DNA of 64,000 nucleotides from Clavelina lepadiformis. Lineage: Eukaryota; Chordata; Ascidiacea; Aplousobranchia; Clavelinidae. The stretch is taken from positions 4,032,501 through 4,096,500 of the forward strand of contig NC_135241.1 of assembly GCF_947623445.1 (NCBI RefSeq). The letters are read 5' to 3'. A model generated the notes under the pieces. The model was not told the DNA's origin, searched no databases, and saw only the letters and a list, made by a program, of their open reading frames with translations. Below, in pieces: positions 11,742-22,827 of the stretch. The translations under genes and the position numbers were made by a program. Numbering within the stretch: position 1 is the stretch's first letter; each line of letters opens with the position of its first letter.

Positions 11742-12993
11742 CAGTAGAATTCGCCTATAGTGACACCTGTTGCAAAGTCCAGTTTGTAAACGATATGTTT
11801 TGCATAGAAATGACTTCGCCTATAGTGACTTCGTGTATAAGAACACTTTGATTACAGTGACATCACATTTCTGTTCCTTGGGTTAAAAAATTTCTGTATA
11901 AGGACACTCGTAAGTTTGTGATGCAATAATGTATACTTTATCTATACTAGTAAGATGAAAGAAAAGGTTTATGAGCAGGCTTTATAATTGTGATGTAATA
12001 AAAGCTAAGGGTACTGTGGCTGCTGGGCTAGTTCCAGGCTTTTTGTTCCAGGTGATCTCAATTCTTTCCGCATAAGTCAGGTTGATTGTAATTGTGTAGT
12101 TGATCGATCTATCAGAAACGAGAAGACGTATTCGCTGAAGGAAAGATACGAAGTCATGAAAGCTGCAGAAAGAGAGCGTAGCAAAAAGTCTGTTGCAGAC
12201 CGCTTTGGAATGCCAAGAAGTTCCGTTATTAAGATGTGCAAAAACTCGGATGCCATTATTTCAGAGTATGAAAGCGGGTCACACTCAAATTAAAAGGCAA
12301 AGAGGACACAATTTTGAACGAGCATCTAATACAGTGGTTTCGAATGGTTAGAGATAAAAAACTAGTTGTGTCTGGCAAAATGCTGCTCCATAAAACAAGG
12401 AAATTTGTTATTGCATTTGAGCACGAGGACAGTGAAACCATCGATATGAACTGGGTTAATCGTTTGAAGAAAAGAAAGGAATTAATCTGCAAGAAGTTGC
12501 ATGATGAAGCTGAGTCTGTAGACCAGGTAGGTGTAGATATTTGGTTGAGAAACCACTTACCGCAAATTCTGGCTGAATACAGACCAGAAGATATTTTCAA
12601 TGCTGATGAAACTGGCCTGTACTTTAATTGCCTACCAGACAGAACCCAAACTTTGAAAGACGAGAAGTGCACTGGGTGACAGTTATGAAAGGATCGGCTC
12701 ACTGTCATGGTGGCGGCTAGCATGTGCAGTGAAAAACTTCCACTTCTGGTTGTTAGAATGTCGAGCAATCCTAGATGCTCCAAGGTGGTAAAGGTTTTAC
12801 CAGTACCATTTTCCCTTTCGGAAAAAAAACAATGTAAAATACCTCGTATATTACGGGCGAATTTCGCTGGTCCCGACTGGCCCGTTACATGCGAGTTCTA
12901 CAGTAGTCATCTGTGGCTATTTTACCTTGACTTTGTCTATAGTGACACTTTTTACGCAGTCCTTACAGCTGTCACTATAGGCAAATTCTACTC
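11742..12993 (+). mobile_element. pogo/Tigger-like DNA transposon, decayed
   Basis: The terminal inverted repeats are CAGTAGAATTCGCCTATAGT at the left and, on the opposite strand at the right, GAGTAGAATTTGCCTATAGT. They extend about 38 bases with mismatches. The element is flanked by TA (11740-11741 and 12994-12995), the usual Tc1/mariner superfamily target. The CTATAGTGAC motif recurs internally near both ends. At 1252 bp it is shorter than a full Tigger-type element. Its left end is about 100 bp from the TGFBRAP1 ATG, inside the probable promoter or 5' UTR intron. Confidence 0.88.
12115..12835 (+). pseudogene. Tigger/pogo transposase relic
   Basis: An N-terminal helix-turn-helix segment (YSLKERYEVM then SVADRFGMPRSSV) runs to about 12290, where it stops. 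A shifted frame from 12314 carries a CENP-B-like DNA-binding segment and IFNADETGLYF, which contains the first catalytic Asp of the DDE domain. That frame stops at 12679. A third frame continues with the LTVMVAAS and NPRCSK blocks until about 12790, after which the rest of the catalytic domain is missing. With at least two frame breaks and a deletion it cannot be active. Confidence 0.85.
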
Positions 12994-13388
12994 TATTTAA
13001 AATTCCTTACTTTGATCCAAACTGAGATATGCTTTGAAATTTTGACAAGTTATAACAAAAAAACAAGGAGTATACATAGTGAAGGGCTCAGCTGAAAAGT
13101 TAGGCAGTTTTTGATGAGAAATCATGTGTGCAAAGGTAATTTTTAATGGAAATATAAGCATCAATTCTTCATTTACTCATTTTAAATTGGTATTCAAACA
13201 TTTAGCTGTTGGTCTGTTTGTTATAAATCGACATGAATGTGTATATGTTTGGGTCTCATTCATATGTGTGTCACACTTTCCACTATAGATAATAGGTTAC
13301 AGCAATTTTAGGCAACAATCATGAGAAGTGGGAAATCTAGGAAATAACTCCAACCCTAATTTCACAAAAGCAATAAAATGTGAAACCC
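12994..13388. other. Intergenic, nothing recognised
   Basis: AT-rich sequence between the pogo-like element and the next MITE. No coding region or repeat structure was recognised. Confidence 0.4.
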
Positions 13389-13703
13389 AATAGACCTATT
13401 ACGAGTTACGGCCGCCATCTTGACAGGGGTGGTAAGATTTTTTCTATCACTTATACATAACAATGGAATCTGTCGACCCACTTTGATTCTTTTATTAAAT
13501 TGCAAATGCTCTGGGCATTGGATTGCAAATGTTTTGCTCAGGTGAATAGCTTATGAATTTCCTTCTGCAGTAAATTAAAAATATTGAAGAAAGGTTGTCT
13601 AGTTTTTATTTTACAGTGCTTTAAAATGGGTCGATAATTTCCATTGTTAAGTATAGGGGATCGTAAAAATCTTACCACCCATACAGTAAATAAAGGGTCT
13701 ATT
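13389..13703. mobile_element. MITE with about 65-bp inverted arms
   Basis: The ends read AATAGACC inward on both strands. The arms share GGTGGTAAGATTTTT, a variable 12-base stretch and ATACnTAACAATGGAA. The left arm is about 13389-13495 and the right arm about 13615-13703. No target duplication was established and there is no coding sequence. Family not assigned. Confidence 0.7.
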
Positions 13704-13849
13704 AAAACTAAAATCAAATAAATCATATGGTAACCTAGAATTAAACAAAATCATAATCTTCGAACTGAGGAAAGTCTTCGCATGACTTAACTTCAACGAG
13801 GACTCCTTATGCAACAATAAAAAATCAAGGAAAGTCTTAGACTAGCATC

Positions 13850-13915
13850 TTTGCATACTGCGCGGCGGACATAAAGTTCGTAGGTTTGTAATGCGCGGTT
13901 GACCCATTTCGGAAT
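13850..13915. repeat. Dispersed repeat shared with 60.1 kb
   Basis: The segment with GCATACTGCGCGGCGG, CATAAA, then TGTAATGCGCGGTTGA resembles 60135-60195 in the same orientation (CATACTGCGCAGCAGCCATAAA, TGTAATGTGCGGTTGA). The full extent of the repeat unit is unclear. Confidence 0.55.
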
Positions 13916-14468
13916 AATATTGCGCGGATACTACCGTACGACTTAGTCTACTGCCGATATATTTTTATGTACACTAATTTTTTTCTCGTATTTCCTCAAG
14001 TTCCAACTCAGTAGCATAAAAAAAACTAAACAGGAGTACAAAGCAAGGCGGCACATAAGGTATGCGCGACTGAGATTTTAGCCTGTTTTCGCGGGAGTGC
14101 GACTGGAATCCAAGCGTTTTGCGCGGGGAATTCATTTGGGCCTCTCCAAATACCCCTAAAGGACTCTCCATGAAAGCAGTATGCTATAGACATCTTATGT
14201 TCTCTTAGTCCTCTATCGGGTTTTTGAAACGTCCATCCAATATATTCCCCAATATCCACAAAAAATGCAGACTGCAGAGTACAGGAGTATGGACGTTTTC
14301 TGTAAGATTTTGGGTTCGCCATACAACCAAAAGTGACAGGCGCAATGCGCAAAAATGTTCAGAGGCAATGGAAGTGCGTAATTACACAGTTTGACTAATT
14401 CAACTCTCACCTCTCATGACCAAACTAGATCTAAAATAATTTAAACAAATAGAAAATAAGTTAAACTA

Positions 14469-14521
14469 TGGCGAGTTTCGAACCCCAGACCTCCAGAATA
14501 AGAACCCCAACGCTAACCACC
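14469..14521 (-). repeat. tRNA-like SINE fragment
   Basis: Read on the minus strand it contains GTGGTTAGCG near the start and GGTTCGAAAC near the end. These resemble tRNA A-box and B-box/T-loop elements, but the spacing and missing flanking stems rule out a working tRNA. Probably the head of a tRNA-derived SINE. Confidence 0.5.
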
Positions 14522-14528
14522 ATCATTT

Positions 14529-15168
14529 ATATTAGTAACGTTATGTAGAGAAAAGGGGGAATACGAAATCGGGGCAAACGTCATCGATGTACCGATTGGG
14601 GTAAGGGGAGGTGGAGATTACCGAGAAGGGAAATCCTCATTGACGACCAGTCATAGAAATTAAATTAAACTGTATAATAAAGAGAAACAAAACTACATGG
14701 CAACTACTCAGTTTGTGTTTATTTATTTTATTTATATAATTTATACAAGTAGTTCTCTAGGTATCCCTGAGTTTGTACATGATTTGTACGTCAGTAACGT
14801 ATGCCTCCATTCGGTACATCTGCTATTTCAACACTAGAACTGTTTAAAACTAATAGACAAACGTGAACTCTCAACAATGACATAAAGGTTTCTGCTTGTG
14901 AACAAAGAGTTTGTTCATATTTAGAAACATAAATAATAATAAAGTAAACTAGTAAACAAGTAACGTTACTATACAAATAATATAAGTAAACACAATACCC
15001 GAGAAGTGACCATATGGCTTTATTTTCTTTTTATGATACAGTTTATTTTAATGTCTACGACTGGTCGTCAGTGAAGATTCCTCTTGTTGATAATTTCTTC
15101 TCCATCGGTACAGCGATGACGTAACCCCCCATTTCATATCCCCCCATTCGATACGTAACCTTACTAAT
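14529..15168. mobile_element. Foldback element with long inverted arms
   Basis: The left arm (about 14529-14690) and right arm (about 15010-15168) are imperfect inverted copies. Shared blocks are TATTAGTAACGTTA-type ends, ACGTCATCGATGTACCGAT, and TGACGACCAGTC followed by a TTAAATTAAACTGTAT-type stretch. The centre is unrelated AT-rich sequence. No transposase was seen. Confidence 0.7.
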
Positions 15169-16628
15169 CCTACTCACCATAATGGTCTTCGATTTTTTAA
15201 AAGAAAATGTAAAAATGGGGAAGTACCGTAAGTTCAATTTCTGGGGTTTTCCCAGTGAGAGCATAAGGTCGGCACAATATTAATGTTGTTGTGTTGTAAA
15301 GTACTGTATTGCATTATCACAATGCGTTTTATGAACCTGGCCTGCTCTTCCAACATATCGGAAGAAAAATGTTATGCTTAGTTTTAGTTAAACTTTAAGC
15401 GTAAAACGAGTTTATTAGCATAGTTAATGCAAGTGCTCCTTACTAAAGACGTTATCAAAAAAGATTTCTCGGACGTAGGCTATCTGAGAACAAGGCAATC
15501 GCCAACTTACTGTGCAAAAAGCTTAAGAGCAAATTATTCTTTTGTTTCATTTTCATTGAATTAATTAGGCATATGAATAGTTTTAATTATATACGGGAAA
15601 CAAACGTTTGACTTTACCAAATAATTCGTATCTTTGAAGCTATAAGAGCGGCCTTTGTGCTTTGGTCTACTGTTAAACCGATTGTCCATCGTTAACCATG
15701 GGCGGAGTGGCATTACGTCGGTAAAATACGGCGCGTCTTATGTTTTTCAGCTGCTTCATAAAATGAGTACTAAGAGTAAATACAGTAGAAAACAATTCAT
15801 TAATCGGGAATTTACTCGTTGTTTAGTTGAGTTTTATTAATCAGAAGTCGATACTACTTCGATACATGCAACATTTTTGTTATTATTGTATAAAAGCTTT
15901 TAACAAATTTTCAAATATCACCAAAACTATTTTTGCAGTGTTTTTAACATCGCCGGTTATTGTGACAATTCAGTTCTTGAAGGCCAAAGGCTGAACAATT
16001 CGATGGATTTACGCAATGTTATTCATCACAAATTTGAATTGGTTAAACTAGACAATACAAAGTTCATTTACAAAAGTAAAAGTTGCTTAAATTACCTCTC
16101 CAAACTTTGGACTGGTGGGCTATACCAAAATTTAATCGCAAATTTACTTTGACAATTTTTTTTGCAAAATATCAGTAGCCTAGTAAGCTGTTTGTCTTTC
16201 AGGTTATAAACAAGCTGCTACCTTGTGAAAGTAATTTCAAAATATTTTGCGTTTGGAAGTTAGAAAAAAACATAACATGATTGGCTTTAGTCAGGTCACA
16301 TCACAGGATATAACATGCACGCATTACTTTACAAAGTAAAAACGAAATATATTGGGTGTAAATACCCAAAACAAAAAAAATTTCTGTATTTTAGGAAATA
16401 GAAGGAAAAGATAAATAAAATAAAGAAAGTTGTTATTAAGAGAAACATGAGAAAAAAAGAGGTTGAATGAAATGGCGTTTTCAAGTTTGATGAGCATTAA
16501 AAAACTTTTTGCAGAAGTTAGCACGTCATCCATCAGAAGTTTAAGATCAGGTAGTAAATTGTACTGTGCCAGTTCCAAAAAGTCAAGATTTGTTTGCAAA
16601 CGCTGTTTTGTGTAAATATGGTCAAAGG
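15169..16628. other. Intergenic, nothing recognised
   Basis: AT-rich DNA with only short chance reading frames. No gene or clearly bounded repeat was recognised. Confidence 0.4.
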
Positions 16629-16816
16629 CAATGTTCCCTCTAAGCTGAGAAAATCTGTGCTGCAAACAAGAAAAAGTTTCAACCTGAATTGAAAATAAAA
16701 TAAACGCATACCAATGGCCACAGTGCGCATGTCTGATGTTGCTCACAGTGGTCCAAGAGACCGGTCAGGGAGTTAGTGTGTTTGCTCAAACTCGTGAAAA
16801 ATTAGACAGAATGTTT
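16629..16816. mobile_element. hAT-type MITE, CAATGTTCCCTCTAA family, copy 1
   Basis: The left end CAATGTTCCCTCTAAGCTG matches the element at 47705-47915. The interiors are also alike (TGGCCACAGTGCGCA, TGATGTTGCTCACAGTGGTC, GGGAGTTAGTGTGTTTGCTC). The flanks GTCAAAGG (16621-16628) and GTCCAAGG (16817-16824) are a near-perfect 8-bp duplication. Confidence 0.8.
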
Positions 16817-19080
16817 GTCCAAGGTCAAAATTACTTGCGGTTTGTAAAGCCGTTGCAAAATAAAATTGAAAATATTTCAGATTTAACCCTCATTTAGCCA
16901 AAATATCAACATTTACTGGTAAAAAAAATATATTTTCACACTGATAGAGCTTAAGGTTGCTTGAAATGGTTATGTGGCTGCCTTACTGTTTTTTTTTCGT
17001 GAAAGTATATTAGCTAATGTTAAAGTAGGAATAAGCTTAACGTGAAGATATGTAAGCAATGGGCATTTTATTGACCCACTTTTTGGTGGGTTGAGCATCA
17101 AGTTGTCACTCGTATTCTGAATGACATTCACGGTAGCAAATAAACTAGCGTAAACCAGTATTTATGTGCAGAATTCTTCCAAAAATTAGCTTTTTTCCAC
17201 AAACACATATTTTTTACTTATTAACTCATTTTGATTTCAAATTTTTTAACACAAAAATGACAAGGTTTGCTTTGAATTTTTAAATTCCCAGGCTGATTCA
17301 GTTTGCTAATCCGCCCCTGCCTATATTTCGCCCTCCTGTAATACACAACCAGCCCCCCCCCCCCAATTACTTTTGTGAAATACAAACAGTATAATACATC
17401 ACAAGATGATCTATTTTTTACCCTGAACTGAACAGAAAAATGTAAAAGAAGGTTAATAGTTAGAGGTTCCAATTTTTGGAATAAATTATTAATTAAGTTG
17501 TTAAAATTAAATCACACAAATGTTTAAAAAACTATCTACGCTTTAGTGCACTGATTTGCTTGGAACCCACGACAATAACTGATGAATAAACTGAAAAAAA
17601 ATCTTTACCTTCGAGATGCTGATTTAAAATAATCTGGATGAAGAGTCAGTCAGCCTGCACTAAGTAGTATATGTTTCCCACATAAAATGCGTTGTTTTAA
17701 AGTGGAATTTCGTTTACACAAAGGTAAAATTAATACATCATTTCAAGTTATTTCAACTCGAAATAAGAACAGCAACATCATGAAATTATAATTATAATTT
17801 CACGAAATTAAACATTTTCCAAACATTAATTACCATCCTGACAATGTTTTCTTTTTATTGATATTCATAGCGCACATTACTAATGCGATGAAAATAAACA
17901 AAACTTTTAACAGAAGTTTTTGAGGAAGTGTAGTCCATATACTTTCCATAGTCAATATATTTGGTGTAACATTACATAAAGTTATCATCACAATGCATAA
18001 AGACTAGTGGATGTGGGTTTTCAAGCATTATTTCTGCAATTAGCATTGAACTTTTTTCAGTGTGTGATAATGTTTGAATGAAATTGTTATTATATTCTTG
18101 AAACTGTTGACCAATGAAACTGTTAGTTCATTCTTGTTATTTTATGTGATTTCCTTCTTTTCTAACTGGCACACCACCTTGTGGGGAAACAGCATGCTTA
18201 ACTTTAATTTCCATTAATTACTATCATTTAATTTAATTACTATTCCCTTTAAGTTTGTGTCGTACCAATGTCATTCGGATTACCCAACGAGGTCATTCGA
18301 TTGTGCTAGCCGTCGTGTGTGGACGCTCTGTGTGAGCCTATATTGAATCGCATCAACTTATTACATGGTGATCGTTTTAAAACCATATCATATTGAAACC
18401 CTAAAAGCAACATATTAGTGTTAATTAAGTTTAAATTCTCATATACCCACATCCCTCCAAACCTGTTCTCAGTACGATTTGAACGTTGTCGATAAACGGA
18501 TCAAAATAACATGTAAACAAGTCAGTTTTACTTTGATAGAAACTGCATTTGCTTTACCGTCTGTGTGTGAATTTCAAAGACCGGTGGAGTCGGGATGGAG
18601 CAAAAATCTTAGGTGCGGCTTGTACATTTTAAACCTTATTTCGTTTTCAATTTGGCAAGGTACTAGGCAACAAAGTAGACGAAACCTGAGCTATTCTACT
18701 ACATGACTGAATAAGAAATGAGACACGATATTTACTACTAGTTAGGTCCATGGAAGAAGTTACAGAGATCAATTCGTAATGAAGTTGGTCTGCCAACTAC
18801 TAATTGTGTTTGTCTTCTGTACCTAAAATTTTTATGAAATTTTCAATTTACGAGATTTGTGGTGATGATCATTCAAAACCACTTTGTTTGGTTTATAAAA
18901 AACCTTTGTAAAACCTTCAGTTACTGCTGCAAACTCAAATTACCACTATCTTTGATAGGCAAAAATTTGCACGTAATTCATTTACACAACTTCAATTTTA
19001 TATGAGTACAAATTTAAATCACCAGTAATTAATTTATCAATTTTCAACAATTGTTTAAGAATACATCACTTCATAGTAAC
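16817..19080. other. Intergenic, upstream of the SH2 gene
   Basis: AT-rich, non-coding. It contains a run of 13 C at about 17344-17356. If the ATG at 19081 is the SH2-gene start, its promoter should lie near the right end, but no core promoter motif could be identified. Confidence 0.4.
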
Positions 19081-19147
19081 ATGTGTGCAAGACCACTATC
19101 AGTTCCTATACAAGAAGAAAATCAACTTGTAGATTTATCTGTAAAAG
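19081..19147 (+). CDS. Candidate first coding exon, possibly of the SH2 gene
   Basis: An ATG opens a short frame (MCARPLSVPIQEENQ...) ending at AAAG/GTAATT, a fair donor. It would leave one base in the codon. The next recognised exon, at 22828, needs two bases from upstream, so at least one unseen exon would have to lie between them. The assignment rests on position, strand and open frame only. Confidence 0.25.
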
Positions 19148-20479
19148 GTAATTAATTTACGATTATGGTTTTTTACAATTTTTATTTCCAAAATATGTAA
19201 TGATTTTAATATTTTGGACTACAGTATTTATAATATTTTTTGAACTTGTTTGTTGCATGTAGTTATTTTTATTATCGTCTGGTCAATGGCATACAAATAT
19301 AACATAGTTTATATAACAATGCTGCACATGGTATTGTCAATAATAATTAATCAGAAAAAATTGGTAATTGCTATTATCTTGGTATATAGTGTTTTAATTA
19401 AAACACTGGTCTCGCAATTATATGTTTCTGGTCTGATTTTTGGCGTAGCTGCTCTAAATGCGCTGGGCATTGACAATGCTTACCTCTGTTAGGCTCTGAT
19501 GATAAACCCTTCCAGTAATTTGTTAGCTTTCTTGCTCTTGCGATTTTTTTTAAACGGATCCAACTTTGGTGAAGTGTGGAATCAGTTCCTATGAAAGTGG
19601 TCATGTGTTATTAGTCAAAGTTGGATGGTGTAGAAATGCAGGGCCAGTGTTCAAAATGAAAATACATGTTGTCGAGGGCAACACAGAAATTGAGCATAAC
19701 GAACGTTCGATGATAATCCAAACTGATTTCACGATGTAGCCTATTAAATGGAATTCTACTTTGTTAACCACAAAGAAGGTTAATCCAATCAAAATCTGAA
19801 TAGTGTAGATAATATGGTGATGTCAAAGTGAAACAATAAATTTGTTAAGGTGCTGATGATAAGTTAGGTACCGATGCTTTTGTGGCACCTGCAAAGAGTA
19901 TCTTTAGATTACCATTAAAATTAAGATGGCATGAGCAAACCGGATAAAAGAAAAGTTGTGAGTTAGTTGTCACAGATGAAAACTTTACAAAAGAGTTGCA
20001 GACTGTTTTTTATATTTTTAATGTCTGACAAAGTAATTGTTCCAACACCCAACTTCAAATATTTGATTCCAGAATTCTCACTGCAGGTAGATTTTGAAGG
20101 GCAGCAGTCCAAGAGCACCATCATGAGAATGCCTTAATCCTCAACAGTATTATCACATGGGGCTATGTTGGTATTGGTCGAAAAAAGTGTCTGTAACTGA
20201 TGTTGAGTGCTATTAGAGCAAGCCAAAAAAGATCTTGGAAAGTTGTAACAAATGCTTTTCAGCATCATGACCAAGCACGTCCAACGGTAGTTGTTAGCCA
20301 CATCAACTGCTACAGTAGTTGGCCACATAAAATATACTGCATTAGCATTTGTAAAATAGACCGGTATAGCTTTGCAGTAATTGTACAAAATCACTGTTGA
20401 GTAGATACCAAAAACATTCGGCTCCAACTCCTTTTTTGTTTCTATGACTTCGACTCCTCAATATGTAATAATCACCCCA

Positions 20480-20720
20480 TTATTGCCAAGATTCCGAATA
20501 AATGCGATTTGCAACTAATAACCTTTGTCTTCAAGTATAAGATCTCCAACATTTAATTGATCTAACGCACTTTGGTGTTTGGTACCGGTAATTACTTTGT
20601 CTGATGTGCTGCCACTATACAGCTCACTGGCGTAAGCAATAACACAATTAGATATCATGCCAAGTACACCTTATGGTTTTCATTCTTATGGCCAAATGTT
20701 GCACAATTTTGATCAAGGCT
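20480..20720 (-). pseudogene. ISL2EU/Harbinger-like DDE transposase relic
   Basis: On the minus strand the sequence reads YASELYSGSTSDK and then a leucine-rich stretch ending in LEDKGY. This is the catalytic-core pattern of DDE transposases of the ISL2EU/Harbinger (DDE_Tnp_4-like) group. A stop follows DKGY. Scattered reading frames on the minus strand down to about 19400 may be its eroded remainder. The ends of the element were not found. Confidence 0.6.
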
Positions 20721-22500
20721 ATGAGATTTTGCCACACCAATTTCTGTATAATCTGATATTATTATTTGATATACATGCACTTTGGAAATATTGCGAAACT
20801 CTTTGGCATAGAAGACTGAAACATCTGCAATGAGTCATGTTGATTTCCATTCAACCCTTGAACAGTATTACGTGCAAAACTTTTATGATCTTTTGATATA
20901 CGTTAATAACAGTGCACTTGCTACAGTTAAATATAGTGGCCAAATCTAAATACAGTACTTTTAATTTCATTTTCATTAAACTAAAATGAATTTGATCAGA
21001 GATGGAAAGCATGTTTACGTTCCAAGTAATATATAAATTAATGATTGGTCATAACTAAATTGACAAACAGCAAACATGTAAATTCATCCTTCGCATTTTT
21101 CTGTAAAAAGTAATAAGATGTACACATATGCGTATGATTTTGGCTCATTGATTACATATTGAATGAGCCTAATAGGTATCCTGTCGTACCTCATATTTTT
21201 AATAGCTCATTTTTTAATTTTAGCTAAATGTTACCTGATAGCTTTTAGCCAATTTTTATCATGATTTTTTCGTAAGGAAATCTTTAAATTTTAATATTAG
21301 GAAAATTTTCACTACCATTTATTACATAGCGGTACGCATCAGTAGGTCATTCCATCAGTAATTTTAAGAACTGTGCAATATAGCCTACCCTAGCTTAAAA
21401 CACACTGTTTTTATTCAAGTTTACATTGCTCAACTTAAGTAGGTTTAGCACACTGAAATGAGTTATTTTGTAAGTTTAATATTCTGCCATTTAATAGCAT
21501 AATATATTTGGTAAAAGTTCCTTAAATAAAATAACTAACCTAGAGACATCAATGTTTTGGATGGTATCATATGTTATGATCATTAAATGTATGATATAGA
21601 TAAATCTTAAGAAACTTGTGCACTTTCACAAATAAATTTCTAATCCTAACAAGAGTTGGCTAAATCTATTTCTACATGATATTTTTATATGGTTAGGCTT
21701 ATCTAAGTCATTGGCAAATTTATGAAACCTAAAACTGATAATTCTCCTTGTTGTCTAGCACGATATTGATTATTGTTTTGTAAAAAAAGCCTAGGCGATT
21801 GGAAACAGACACATATGTTTATTTGTTTACATAGGGAGTAGAGACACCTATTAGTGTGCAGGTGAATAAATATGGCTGGCTATTATGCTTAACATACATG
21901 GCTTGTACTTAAGTTTCCACGAAGAATCAGGCTATAGGTATGCTTATAAACAACATGTTTGTGAAAAGCGAAGCACAGGCTGCAACATATGAGTGATGCT
22001 GCACCACATGTTGCTAAAGAGGAGCGCCTTGACACAACATATGATACCGTATACTCAGCATGTCTTTGTAATATAGTTTGCTAGTTAGTCCCAACGTATA
22101 ATTCATTTCAAAATATTGCCAATAACAGAAGCATGAATATCTTCCAGATTCCAAGAAGTACAAATACAAAGTTAGTTTAAACGGGTTGTTTCATAAGGAT
22201 GCTTATGGAGCTTAATACCAGTAAAACACAGTGAACAACTTCAATTAGTTTTAGAATTAGAATTAGTTTTTTTTACTGTATTGGGAAAATTACATTTTTT
22301 TCATGTGTTGTGTTCTCCATAAAGTTTAAGGCATACAGGATGTTATGTGCTTAAGTCAGATTGCATCCCATCTTTTTTGGTTTGTTTATAGACAGCACAA
22401 ACTTTTAATCTGGAATGTAAATTGTTGGCCAACTGCTTGTTGGTTGTTACAAAAATCATAACAGACGAGGCAAATGTTATGTTTTTTTTATACCTTAACT
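20721..22500. other. AT-rich stretch, nothing recognised
   Basis: Intergenic or large-intron DNA upstream of the first recognised SH2-gene exon. A missing coding exon of that gene may be here, but no convincing candidate with splice sites was found. Confidence 0.35.
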
Positions 22501-22803
22501 CAGTGATTCCCAAACTGTGTGCCACCACAGATTCTCAGGTGTGCCCGAATCTTTGTGGAATTTTGGAAAAGAACTGTATTAATATTTAAAATAAGGCATG
22601 CAGACAAGTATATGCGACTTAAAAGCGCTCTAACTGCTTCAATAGCTGATAAATAAGCACATGTCCATCCAATAAGCACATCAATCGCATTAACACGTGA
22701 AAGTAAGTTTTTTTAAAGCAGCTTTTCTTCTCTTGTAAGTGTGACGCGAGCGTTTTATGATTTTTCTAGTGTGCCACAAGCTGAAAAAGTTTGGGAACCA
22801 CTG
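22501..22803. mobile_element. hAT-type MITE next to an SH2-gene exon
   Basis: Inverted ends: CAGTGATTCCCAAACTGTG at the left, and CAGTGGTTCCCAAACTTTTT read from the right. Both continue into GTGTGCCAC-type blocks. The flanking 8-bp duplications are CCTTAACT (22493-22500) and CCTTAAAT (22804-22811). It is 303 bp long with no transposase. Its right end is 25 bases upstream of the exon acceptor at 22827. Confidence 0.88.
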
Positions 22804-22827
22804 CCTTAAATCCTTTAATTTTTCAAG

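Noticed and set aside
12256..12783. 175-codon open frame opposite the pogo transposase relic
   Set aside because: The opposite strand carries clear transposase motifs; the antisense frame has none.
14469..14521. Functional tRNA gene
   Set aside because: Only A-box-like and B-box-like pieces remain; spacing is short and no acceptor stem forms.
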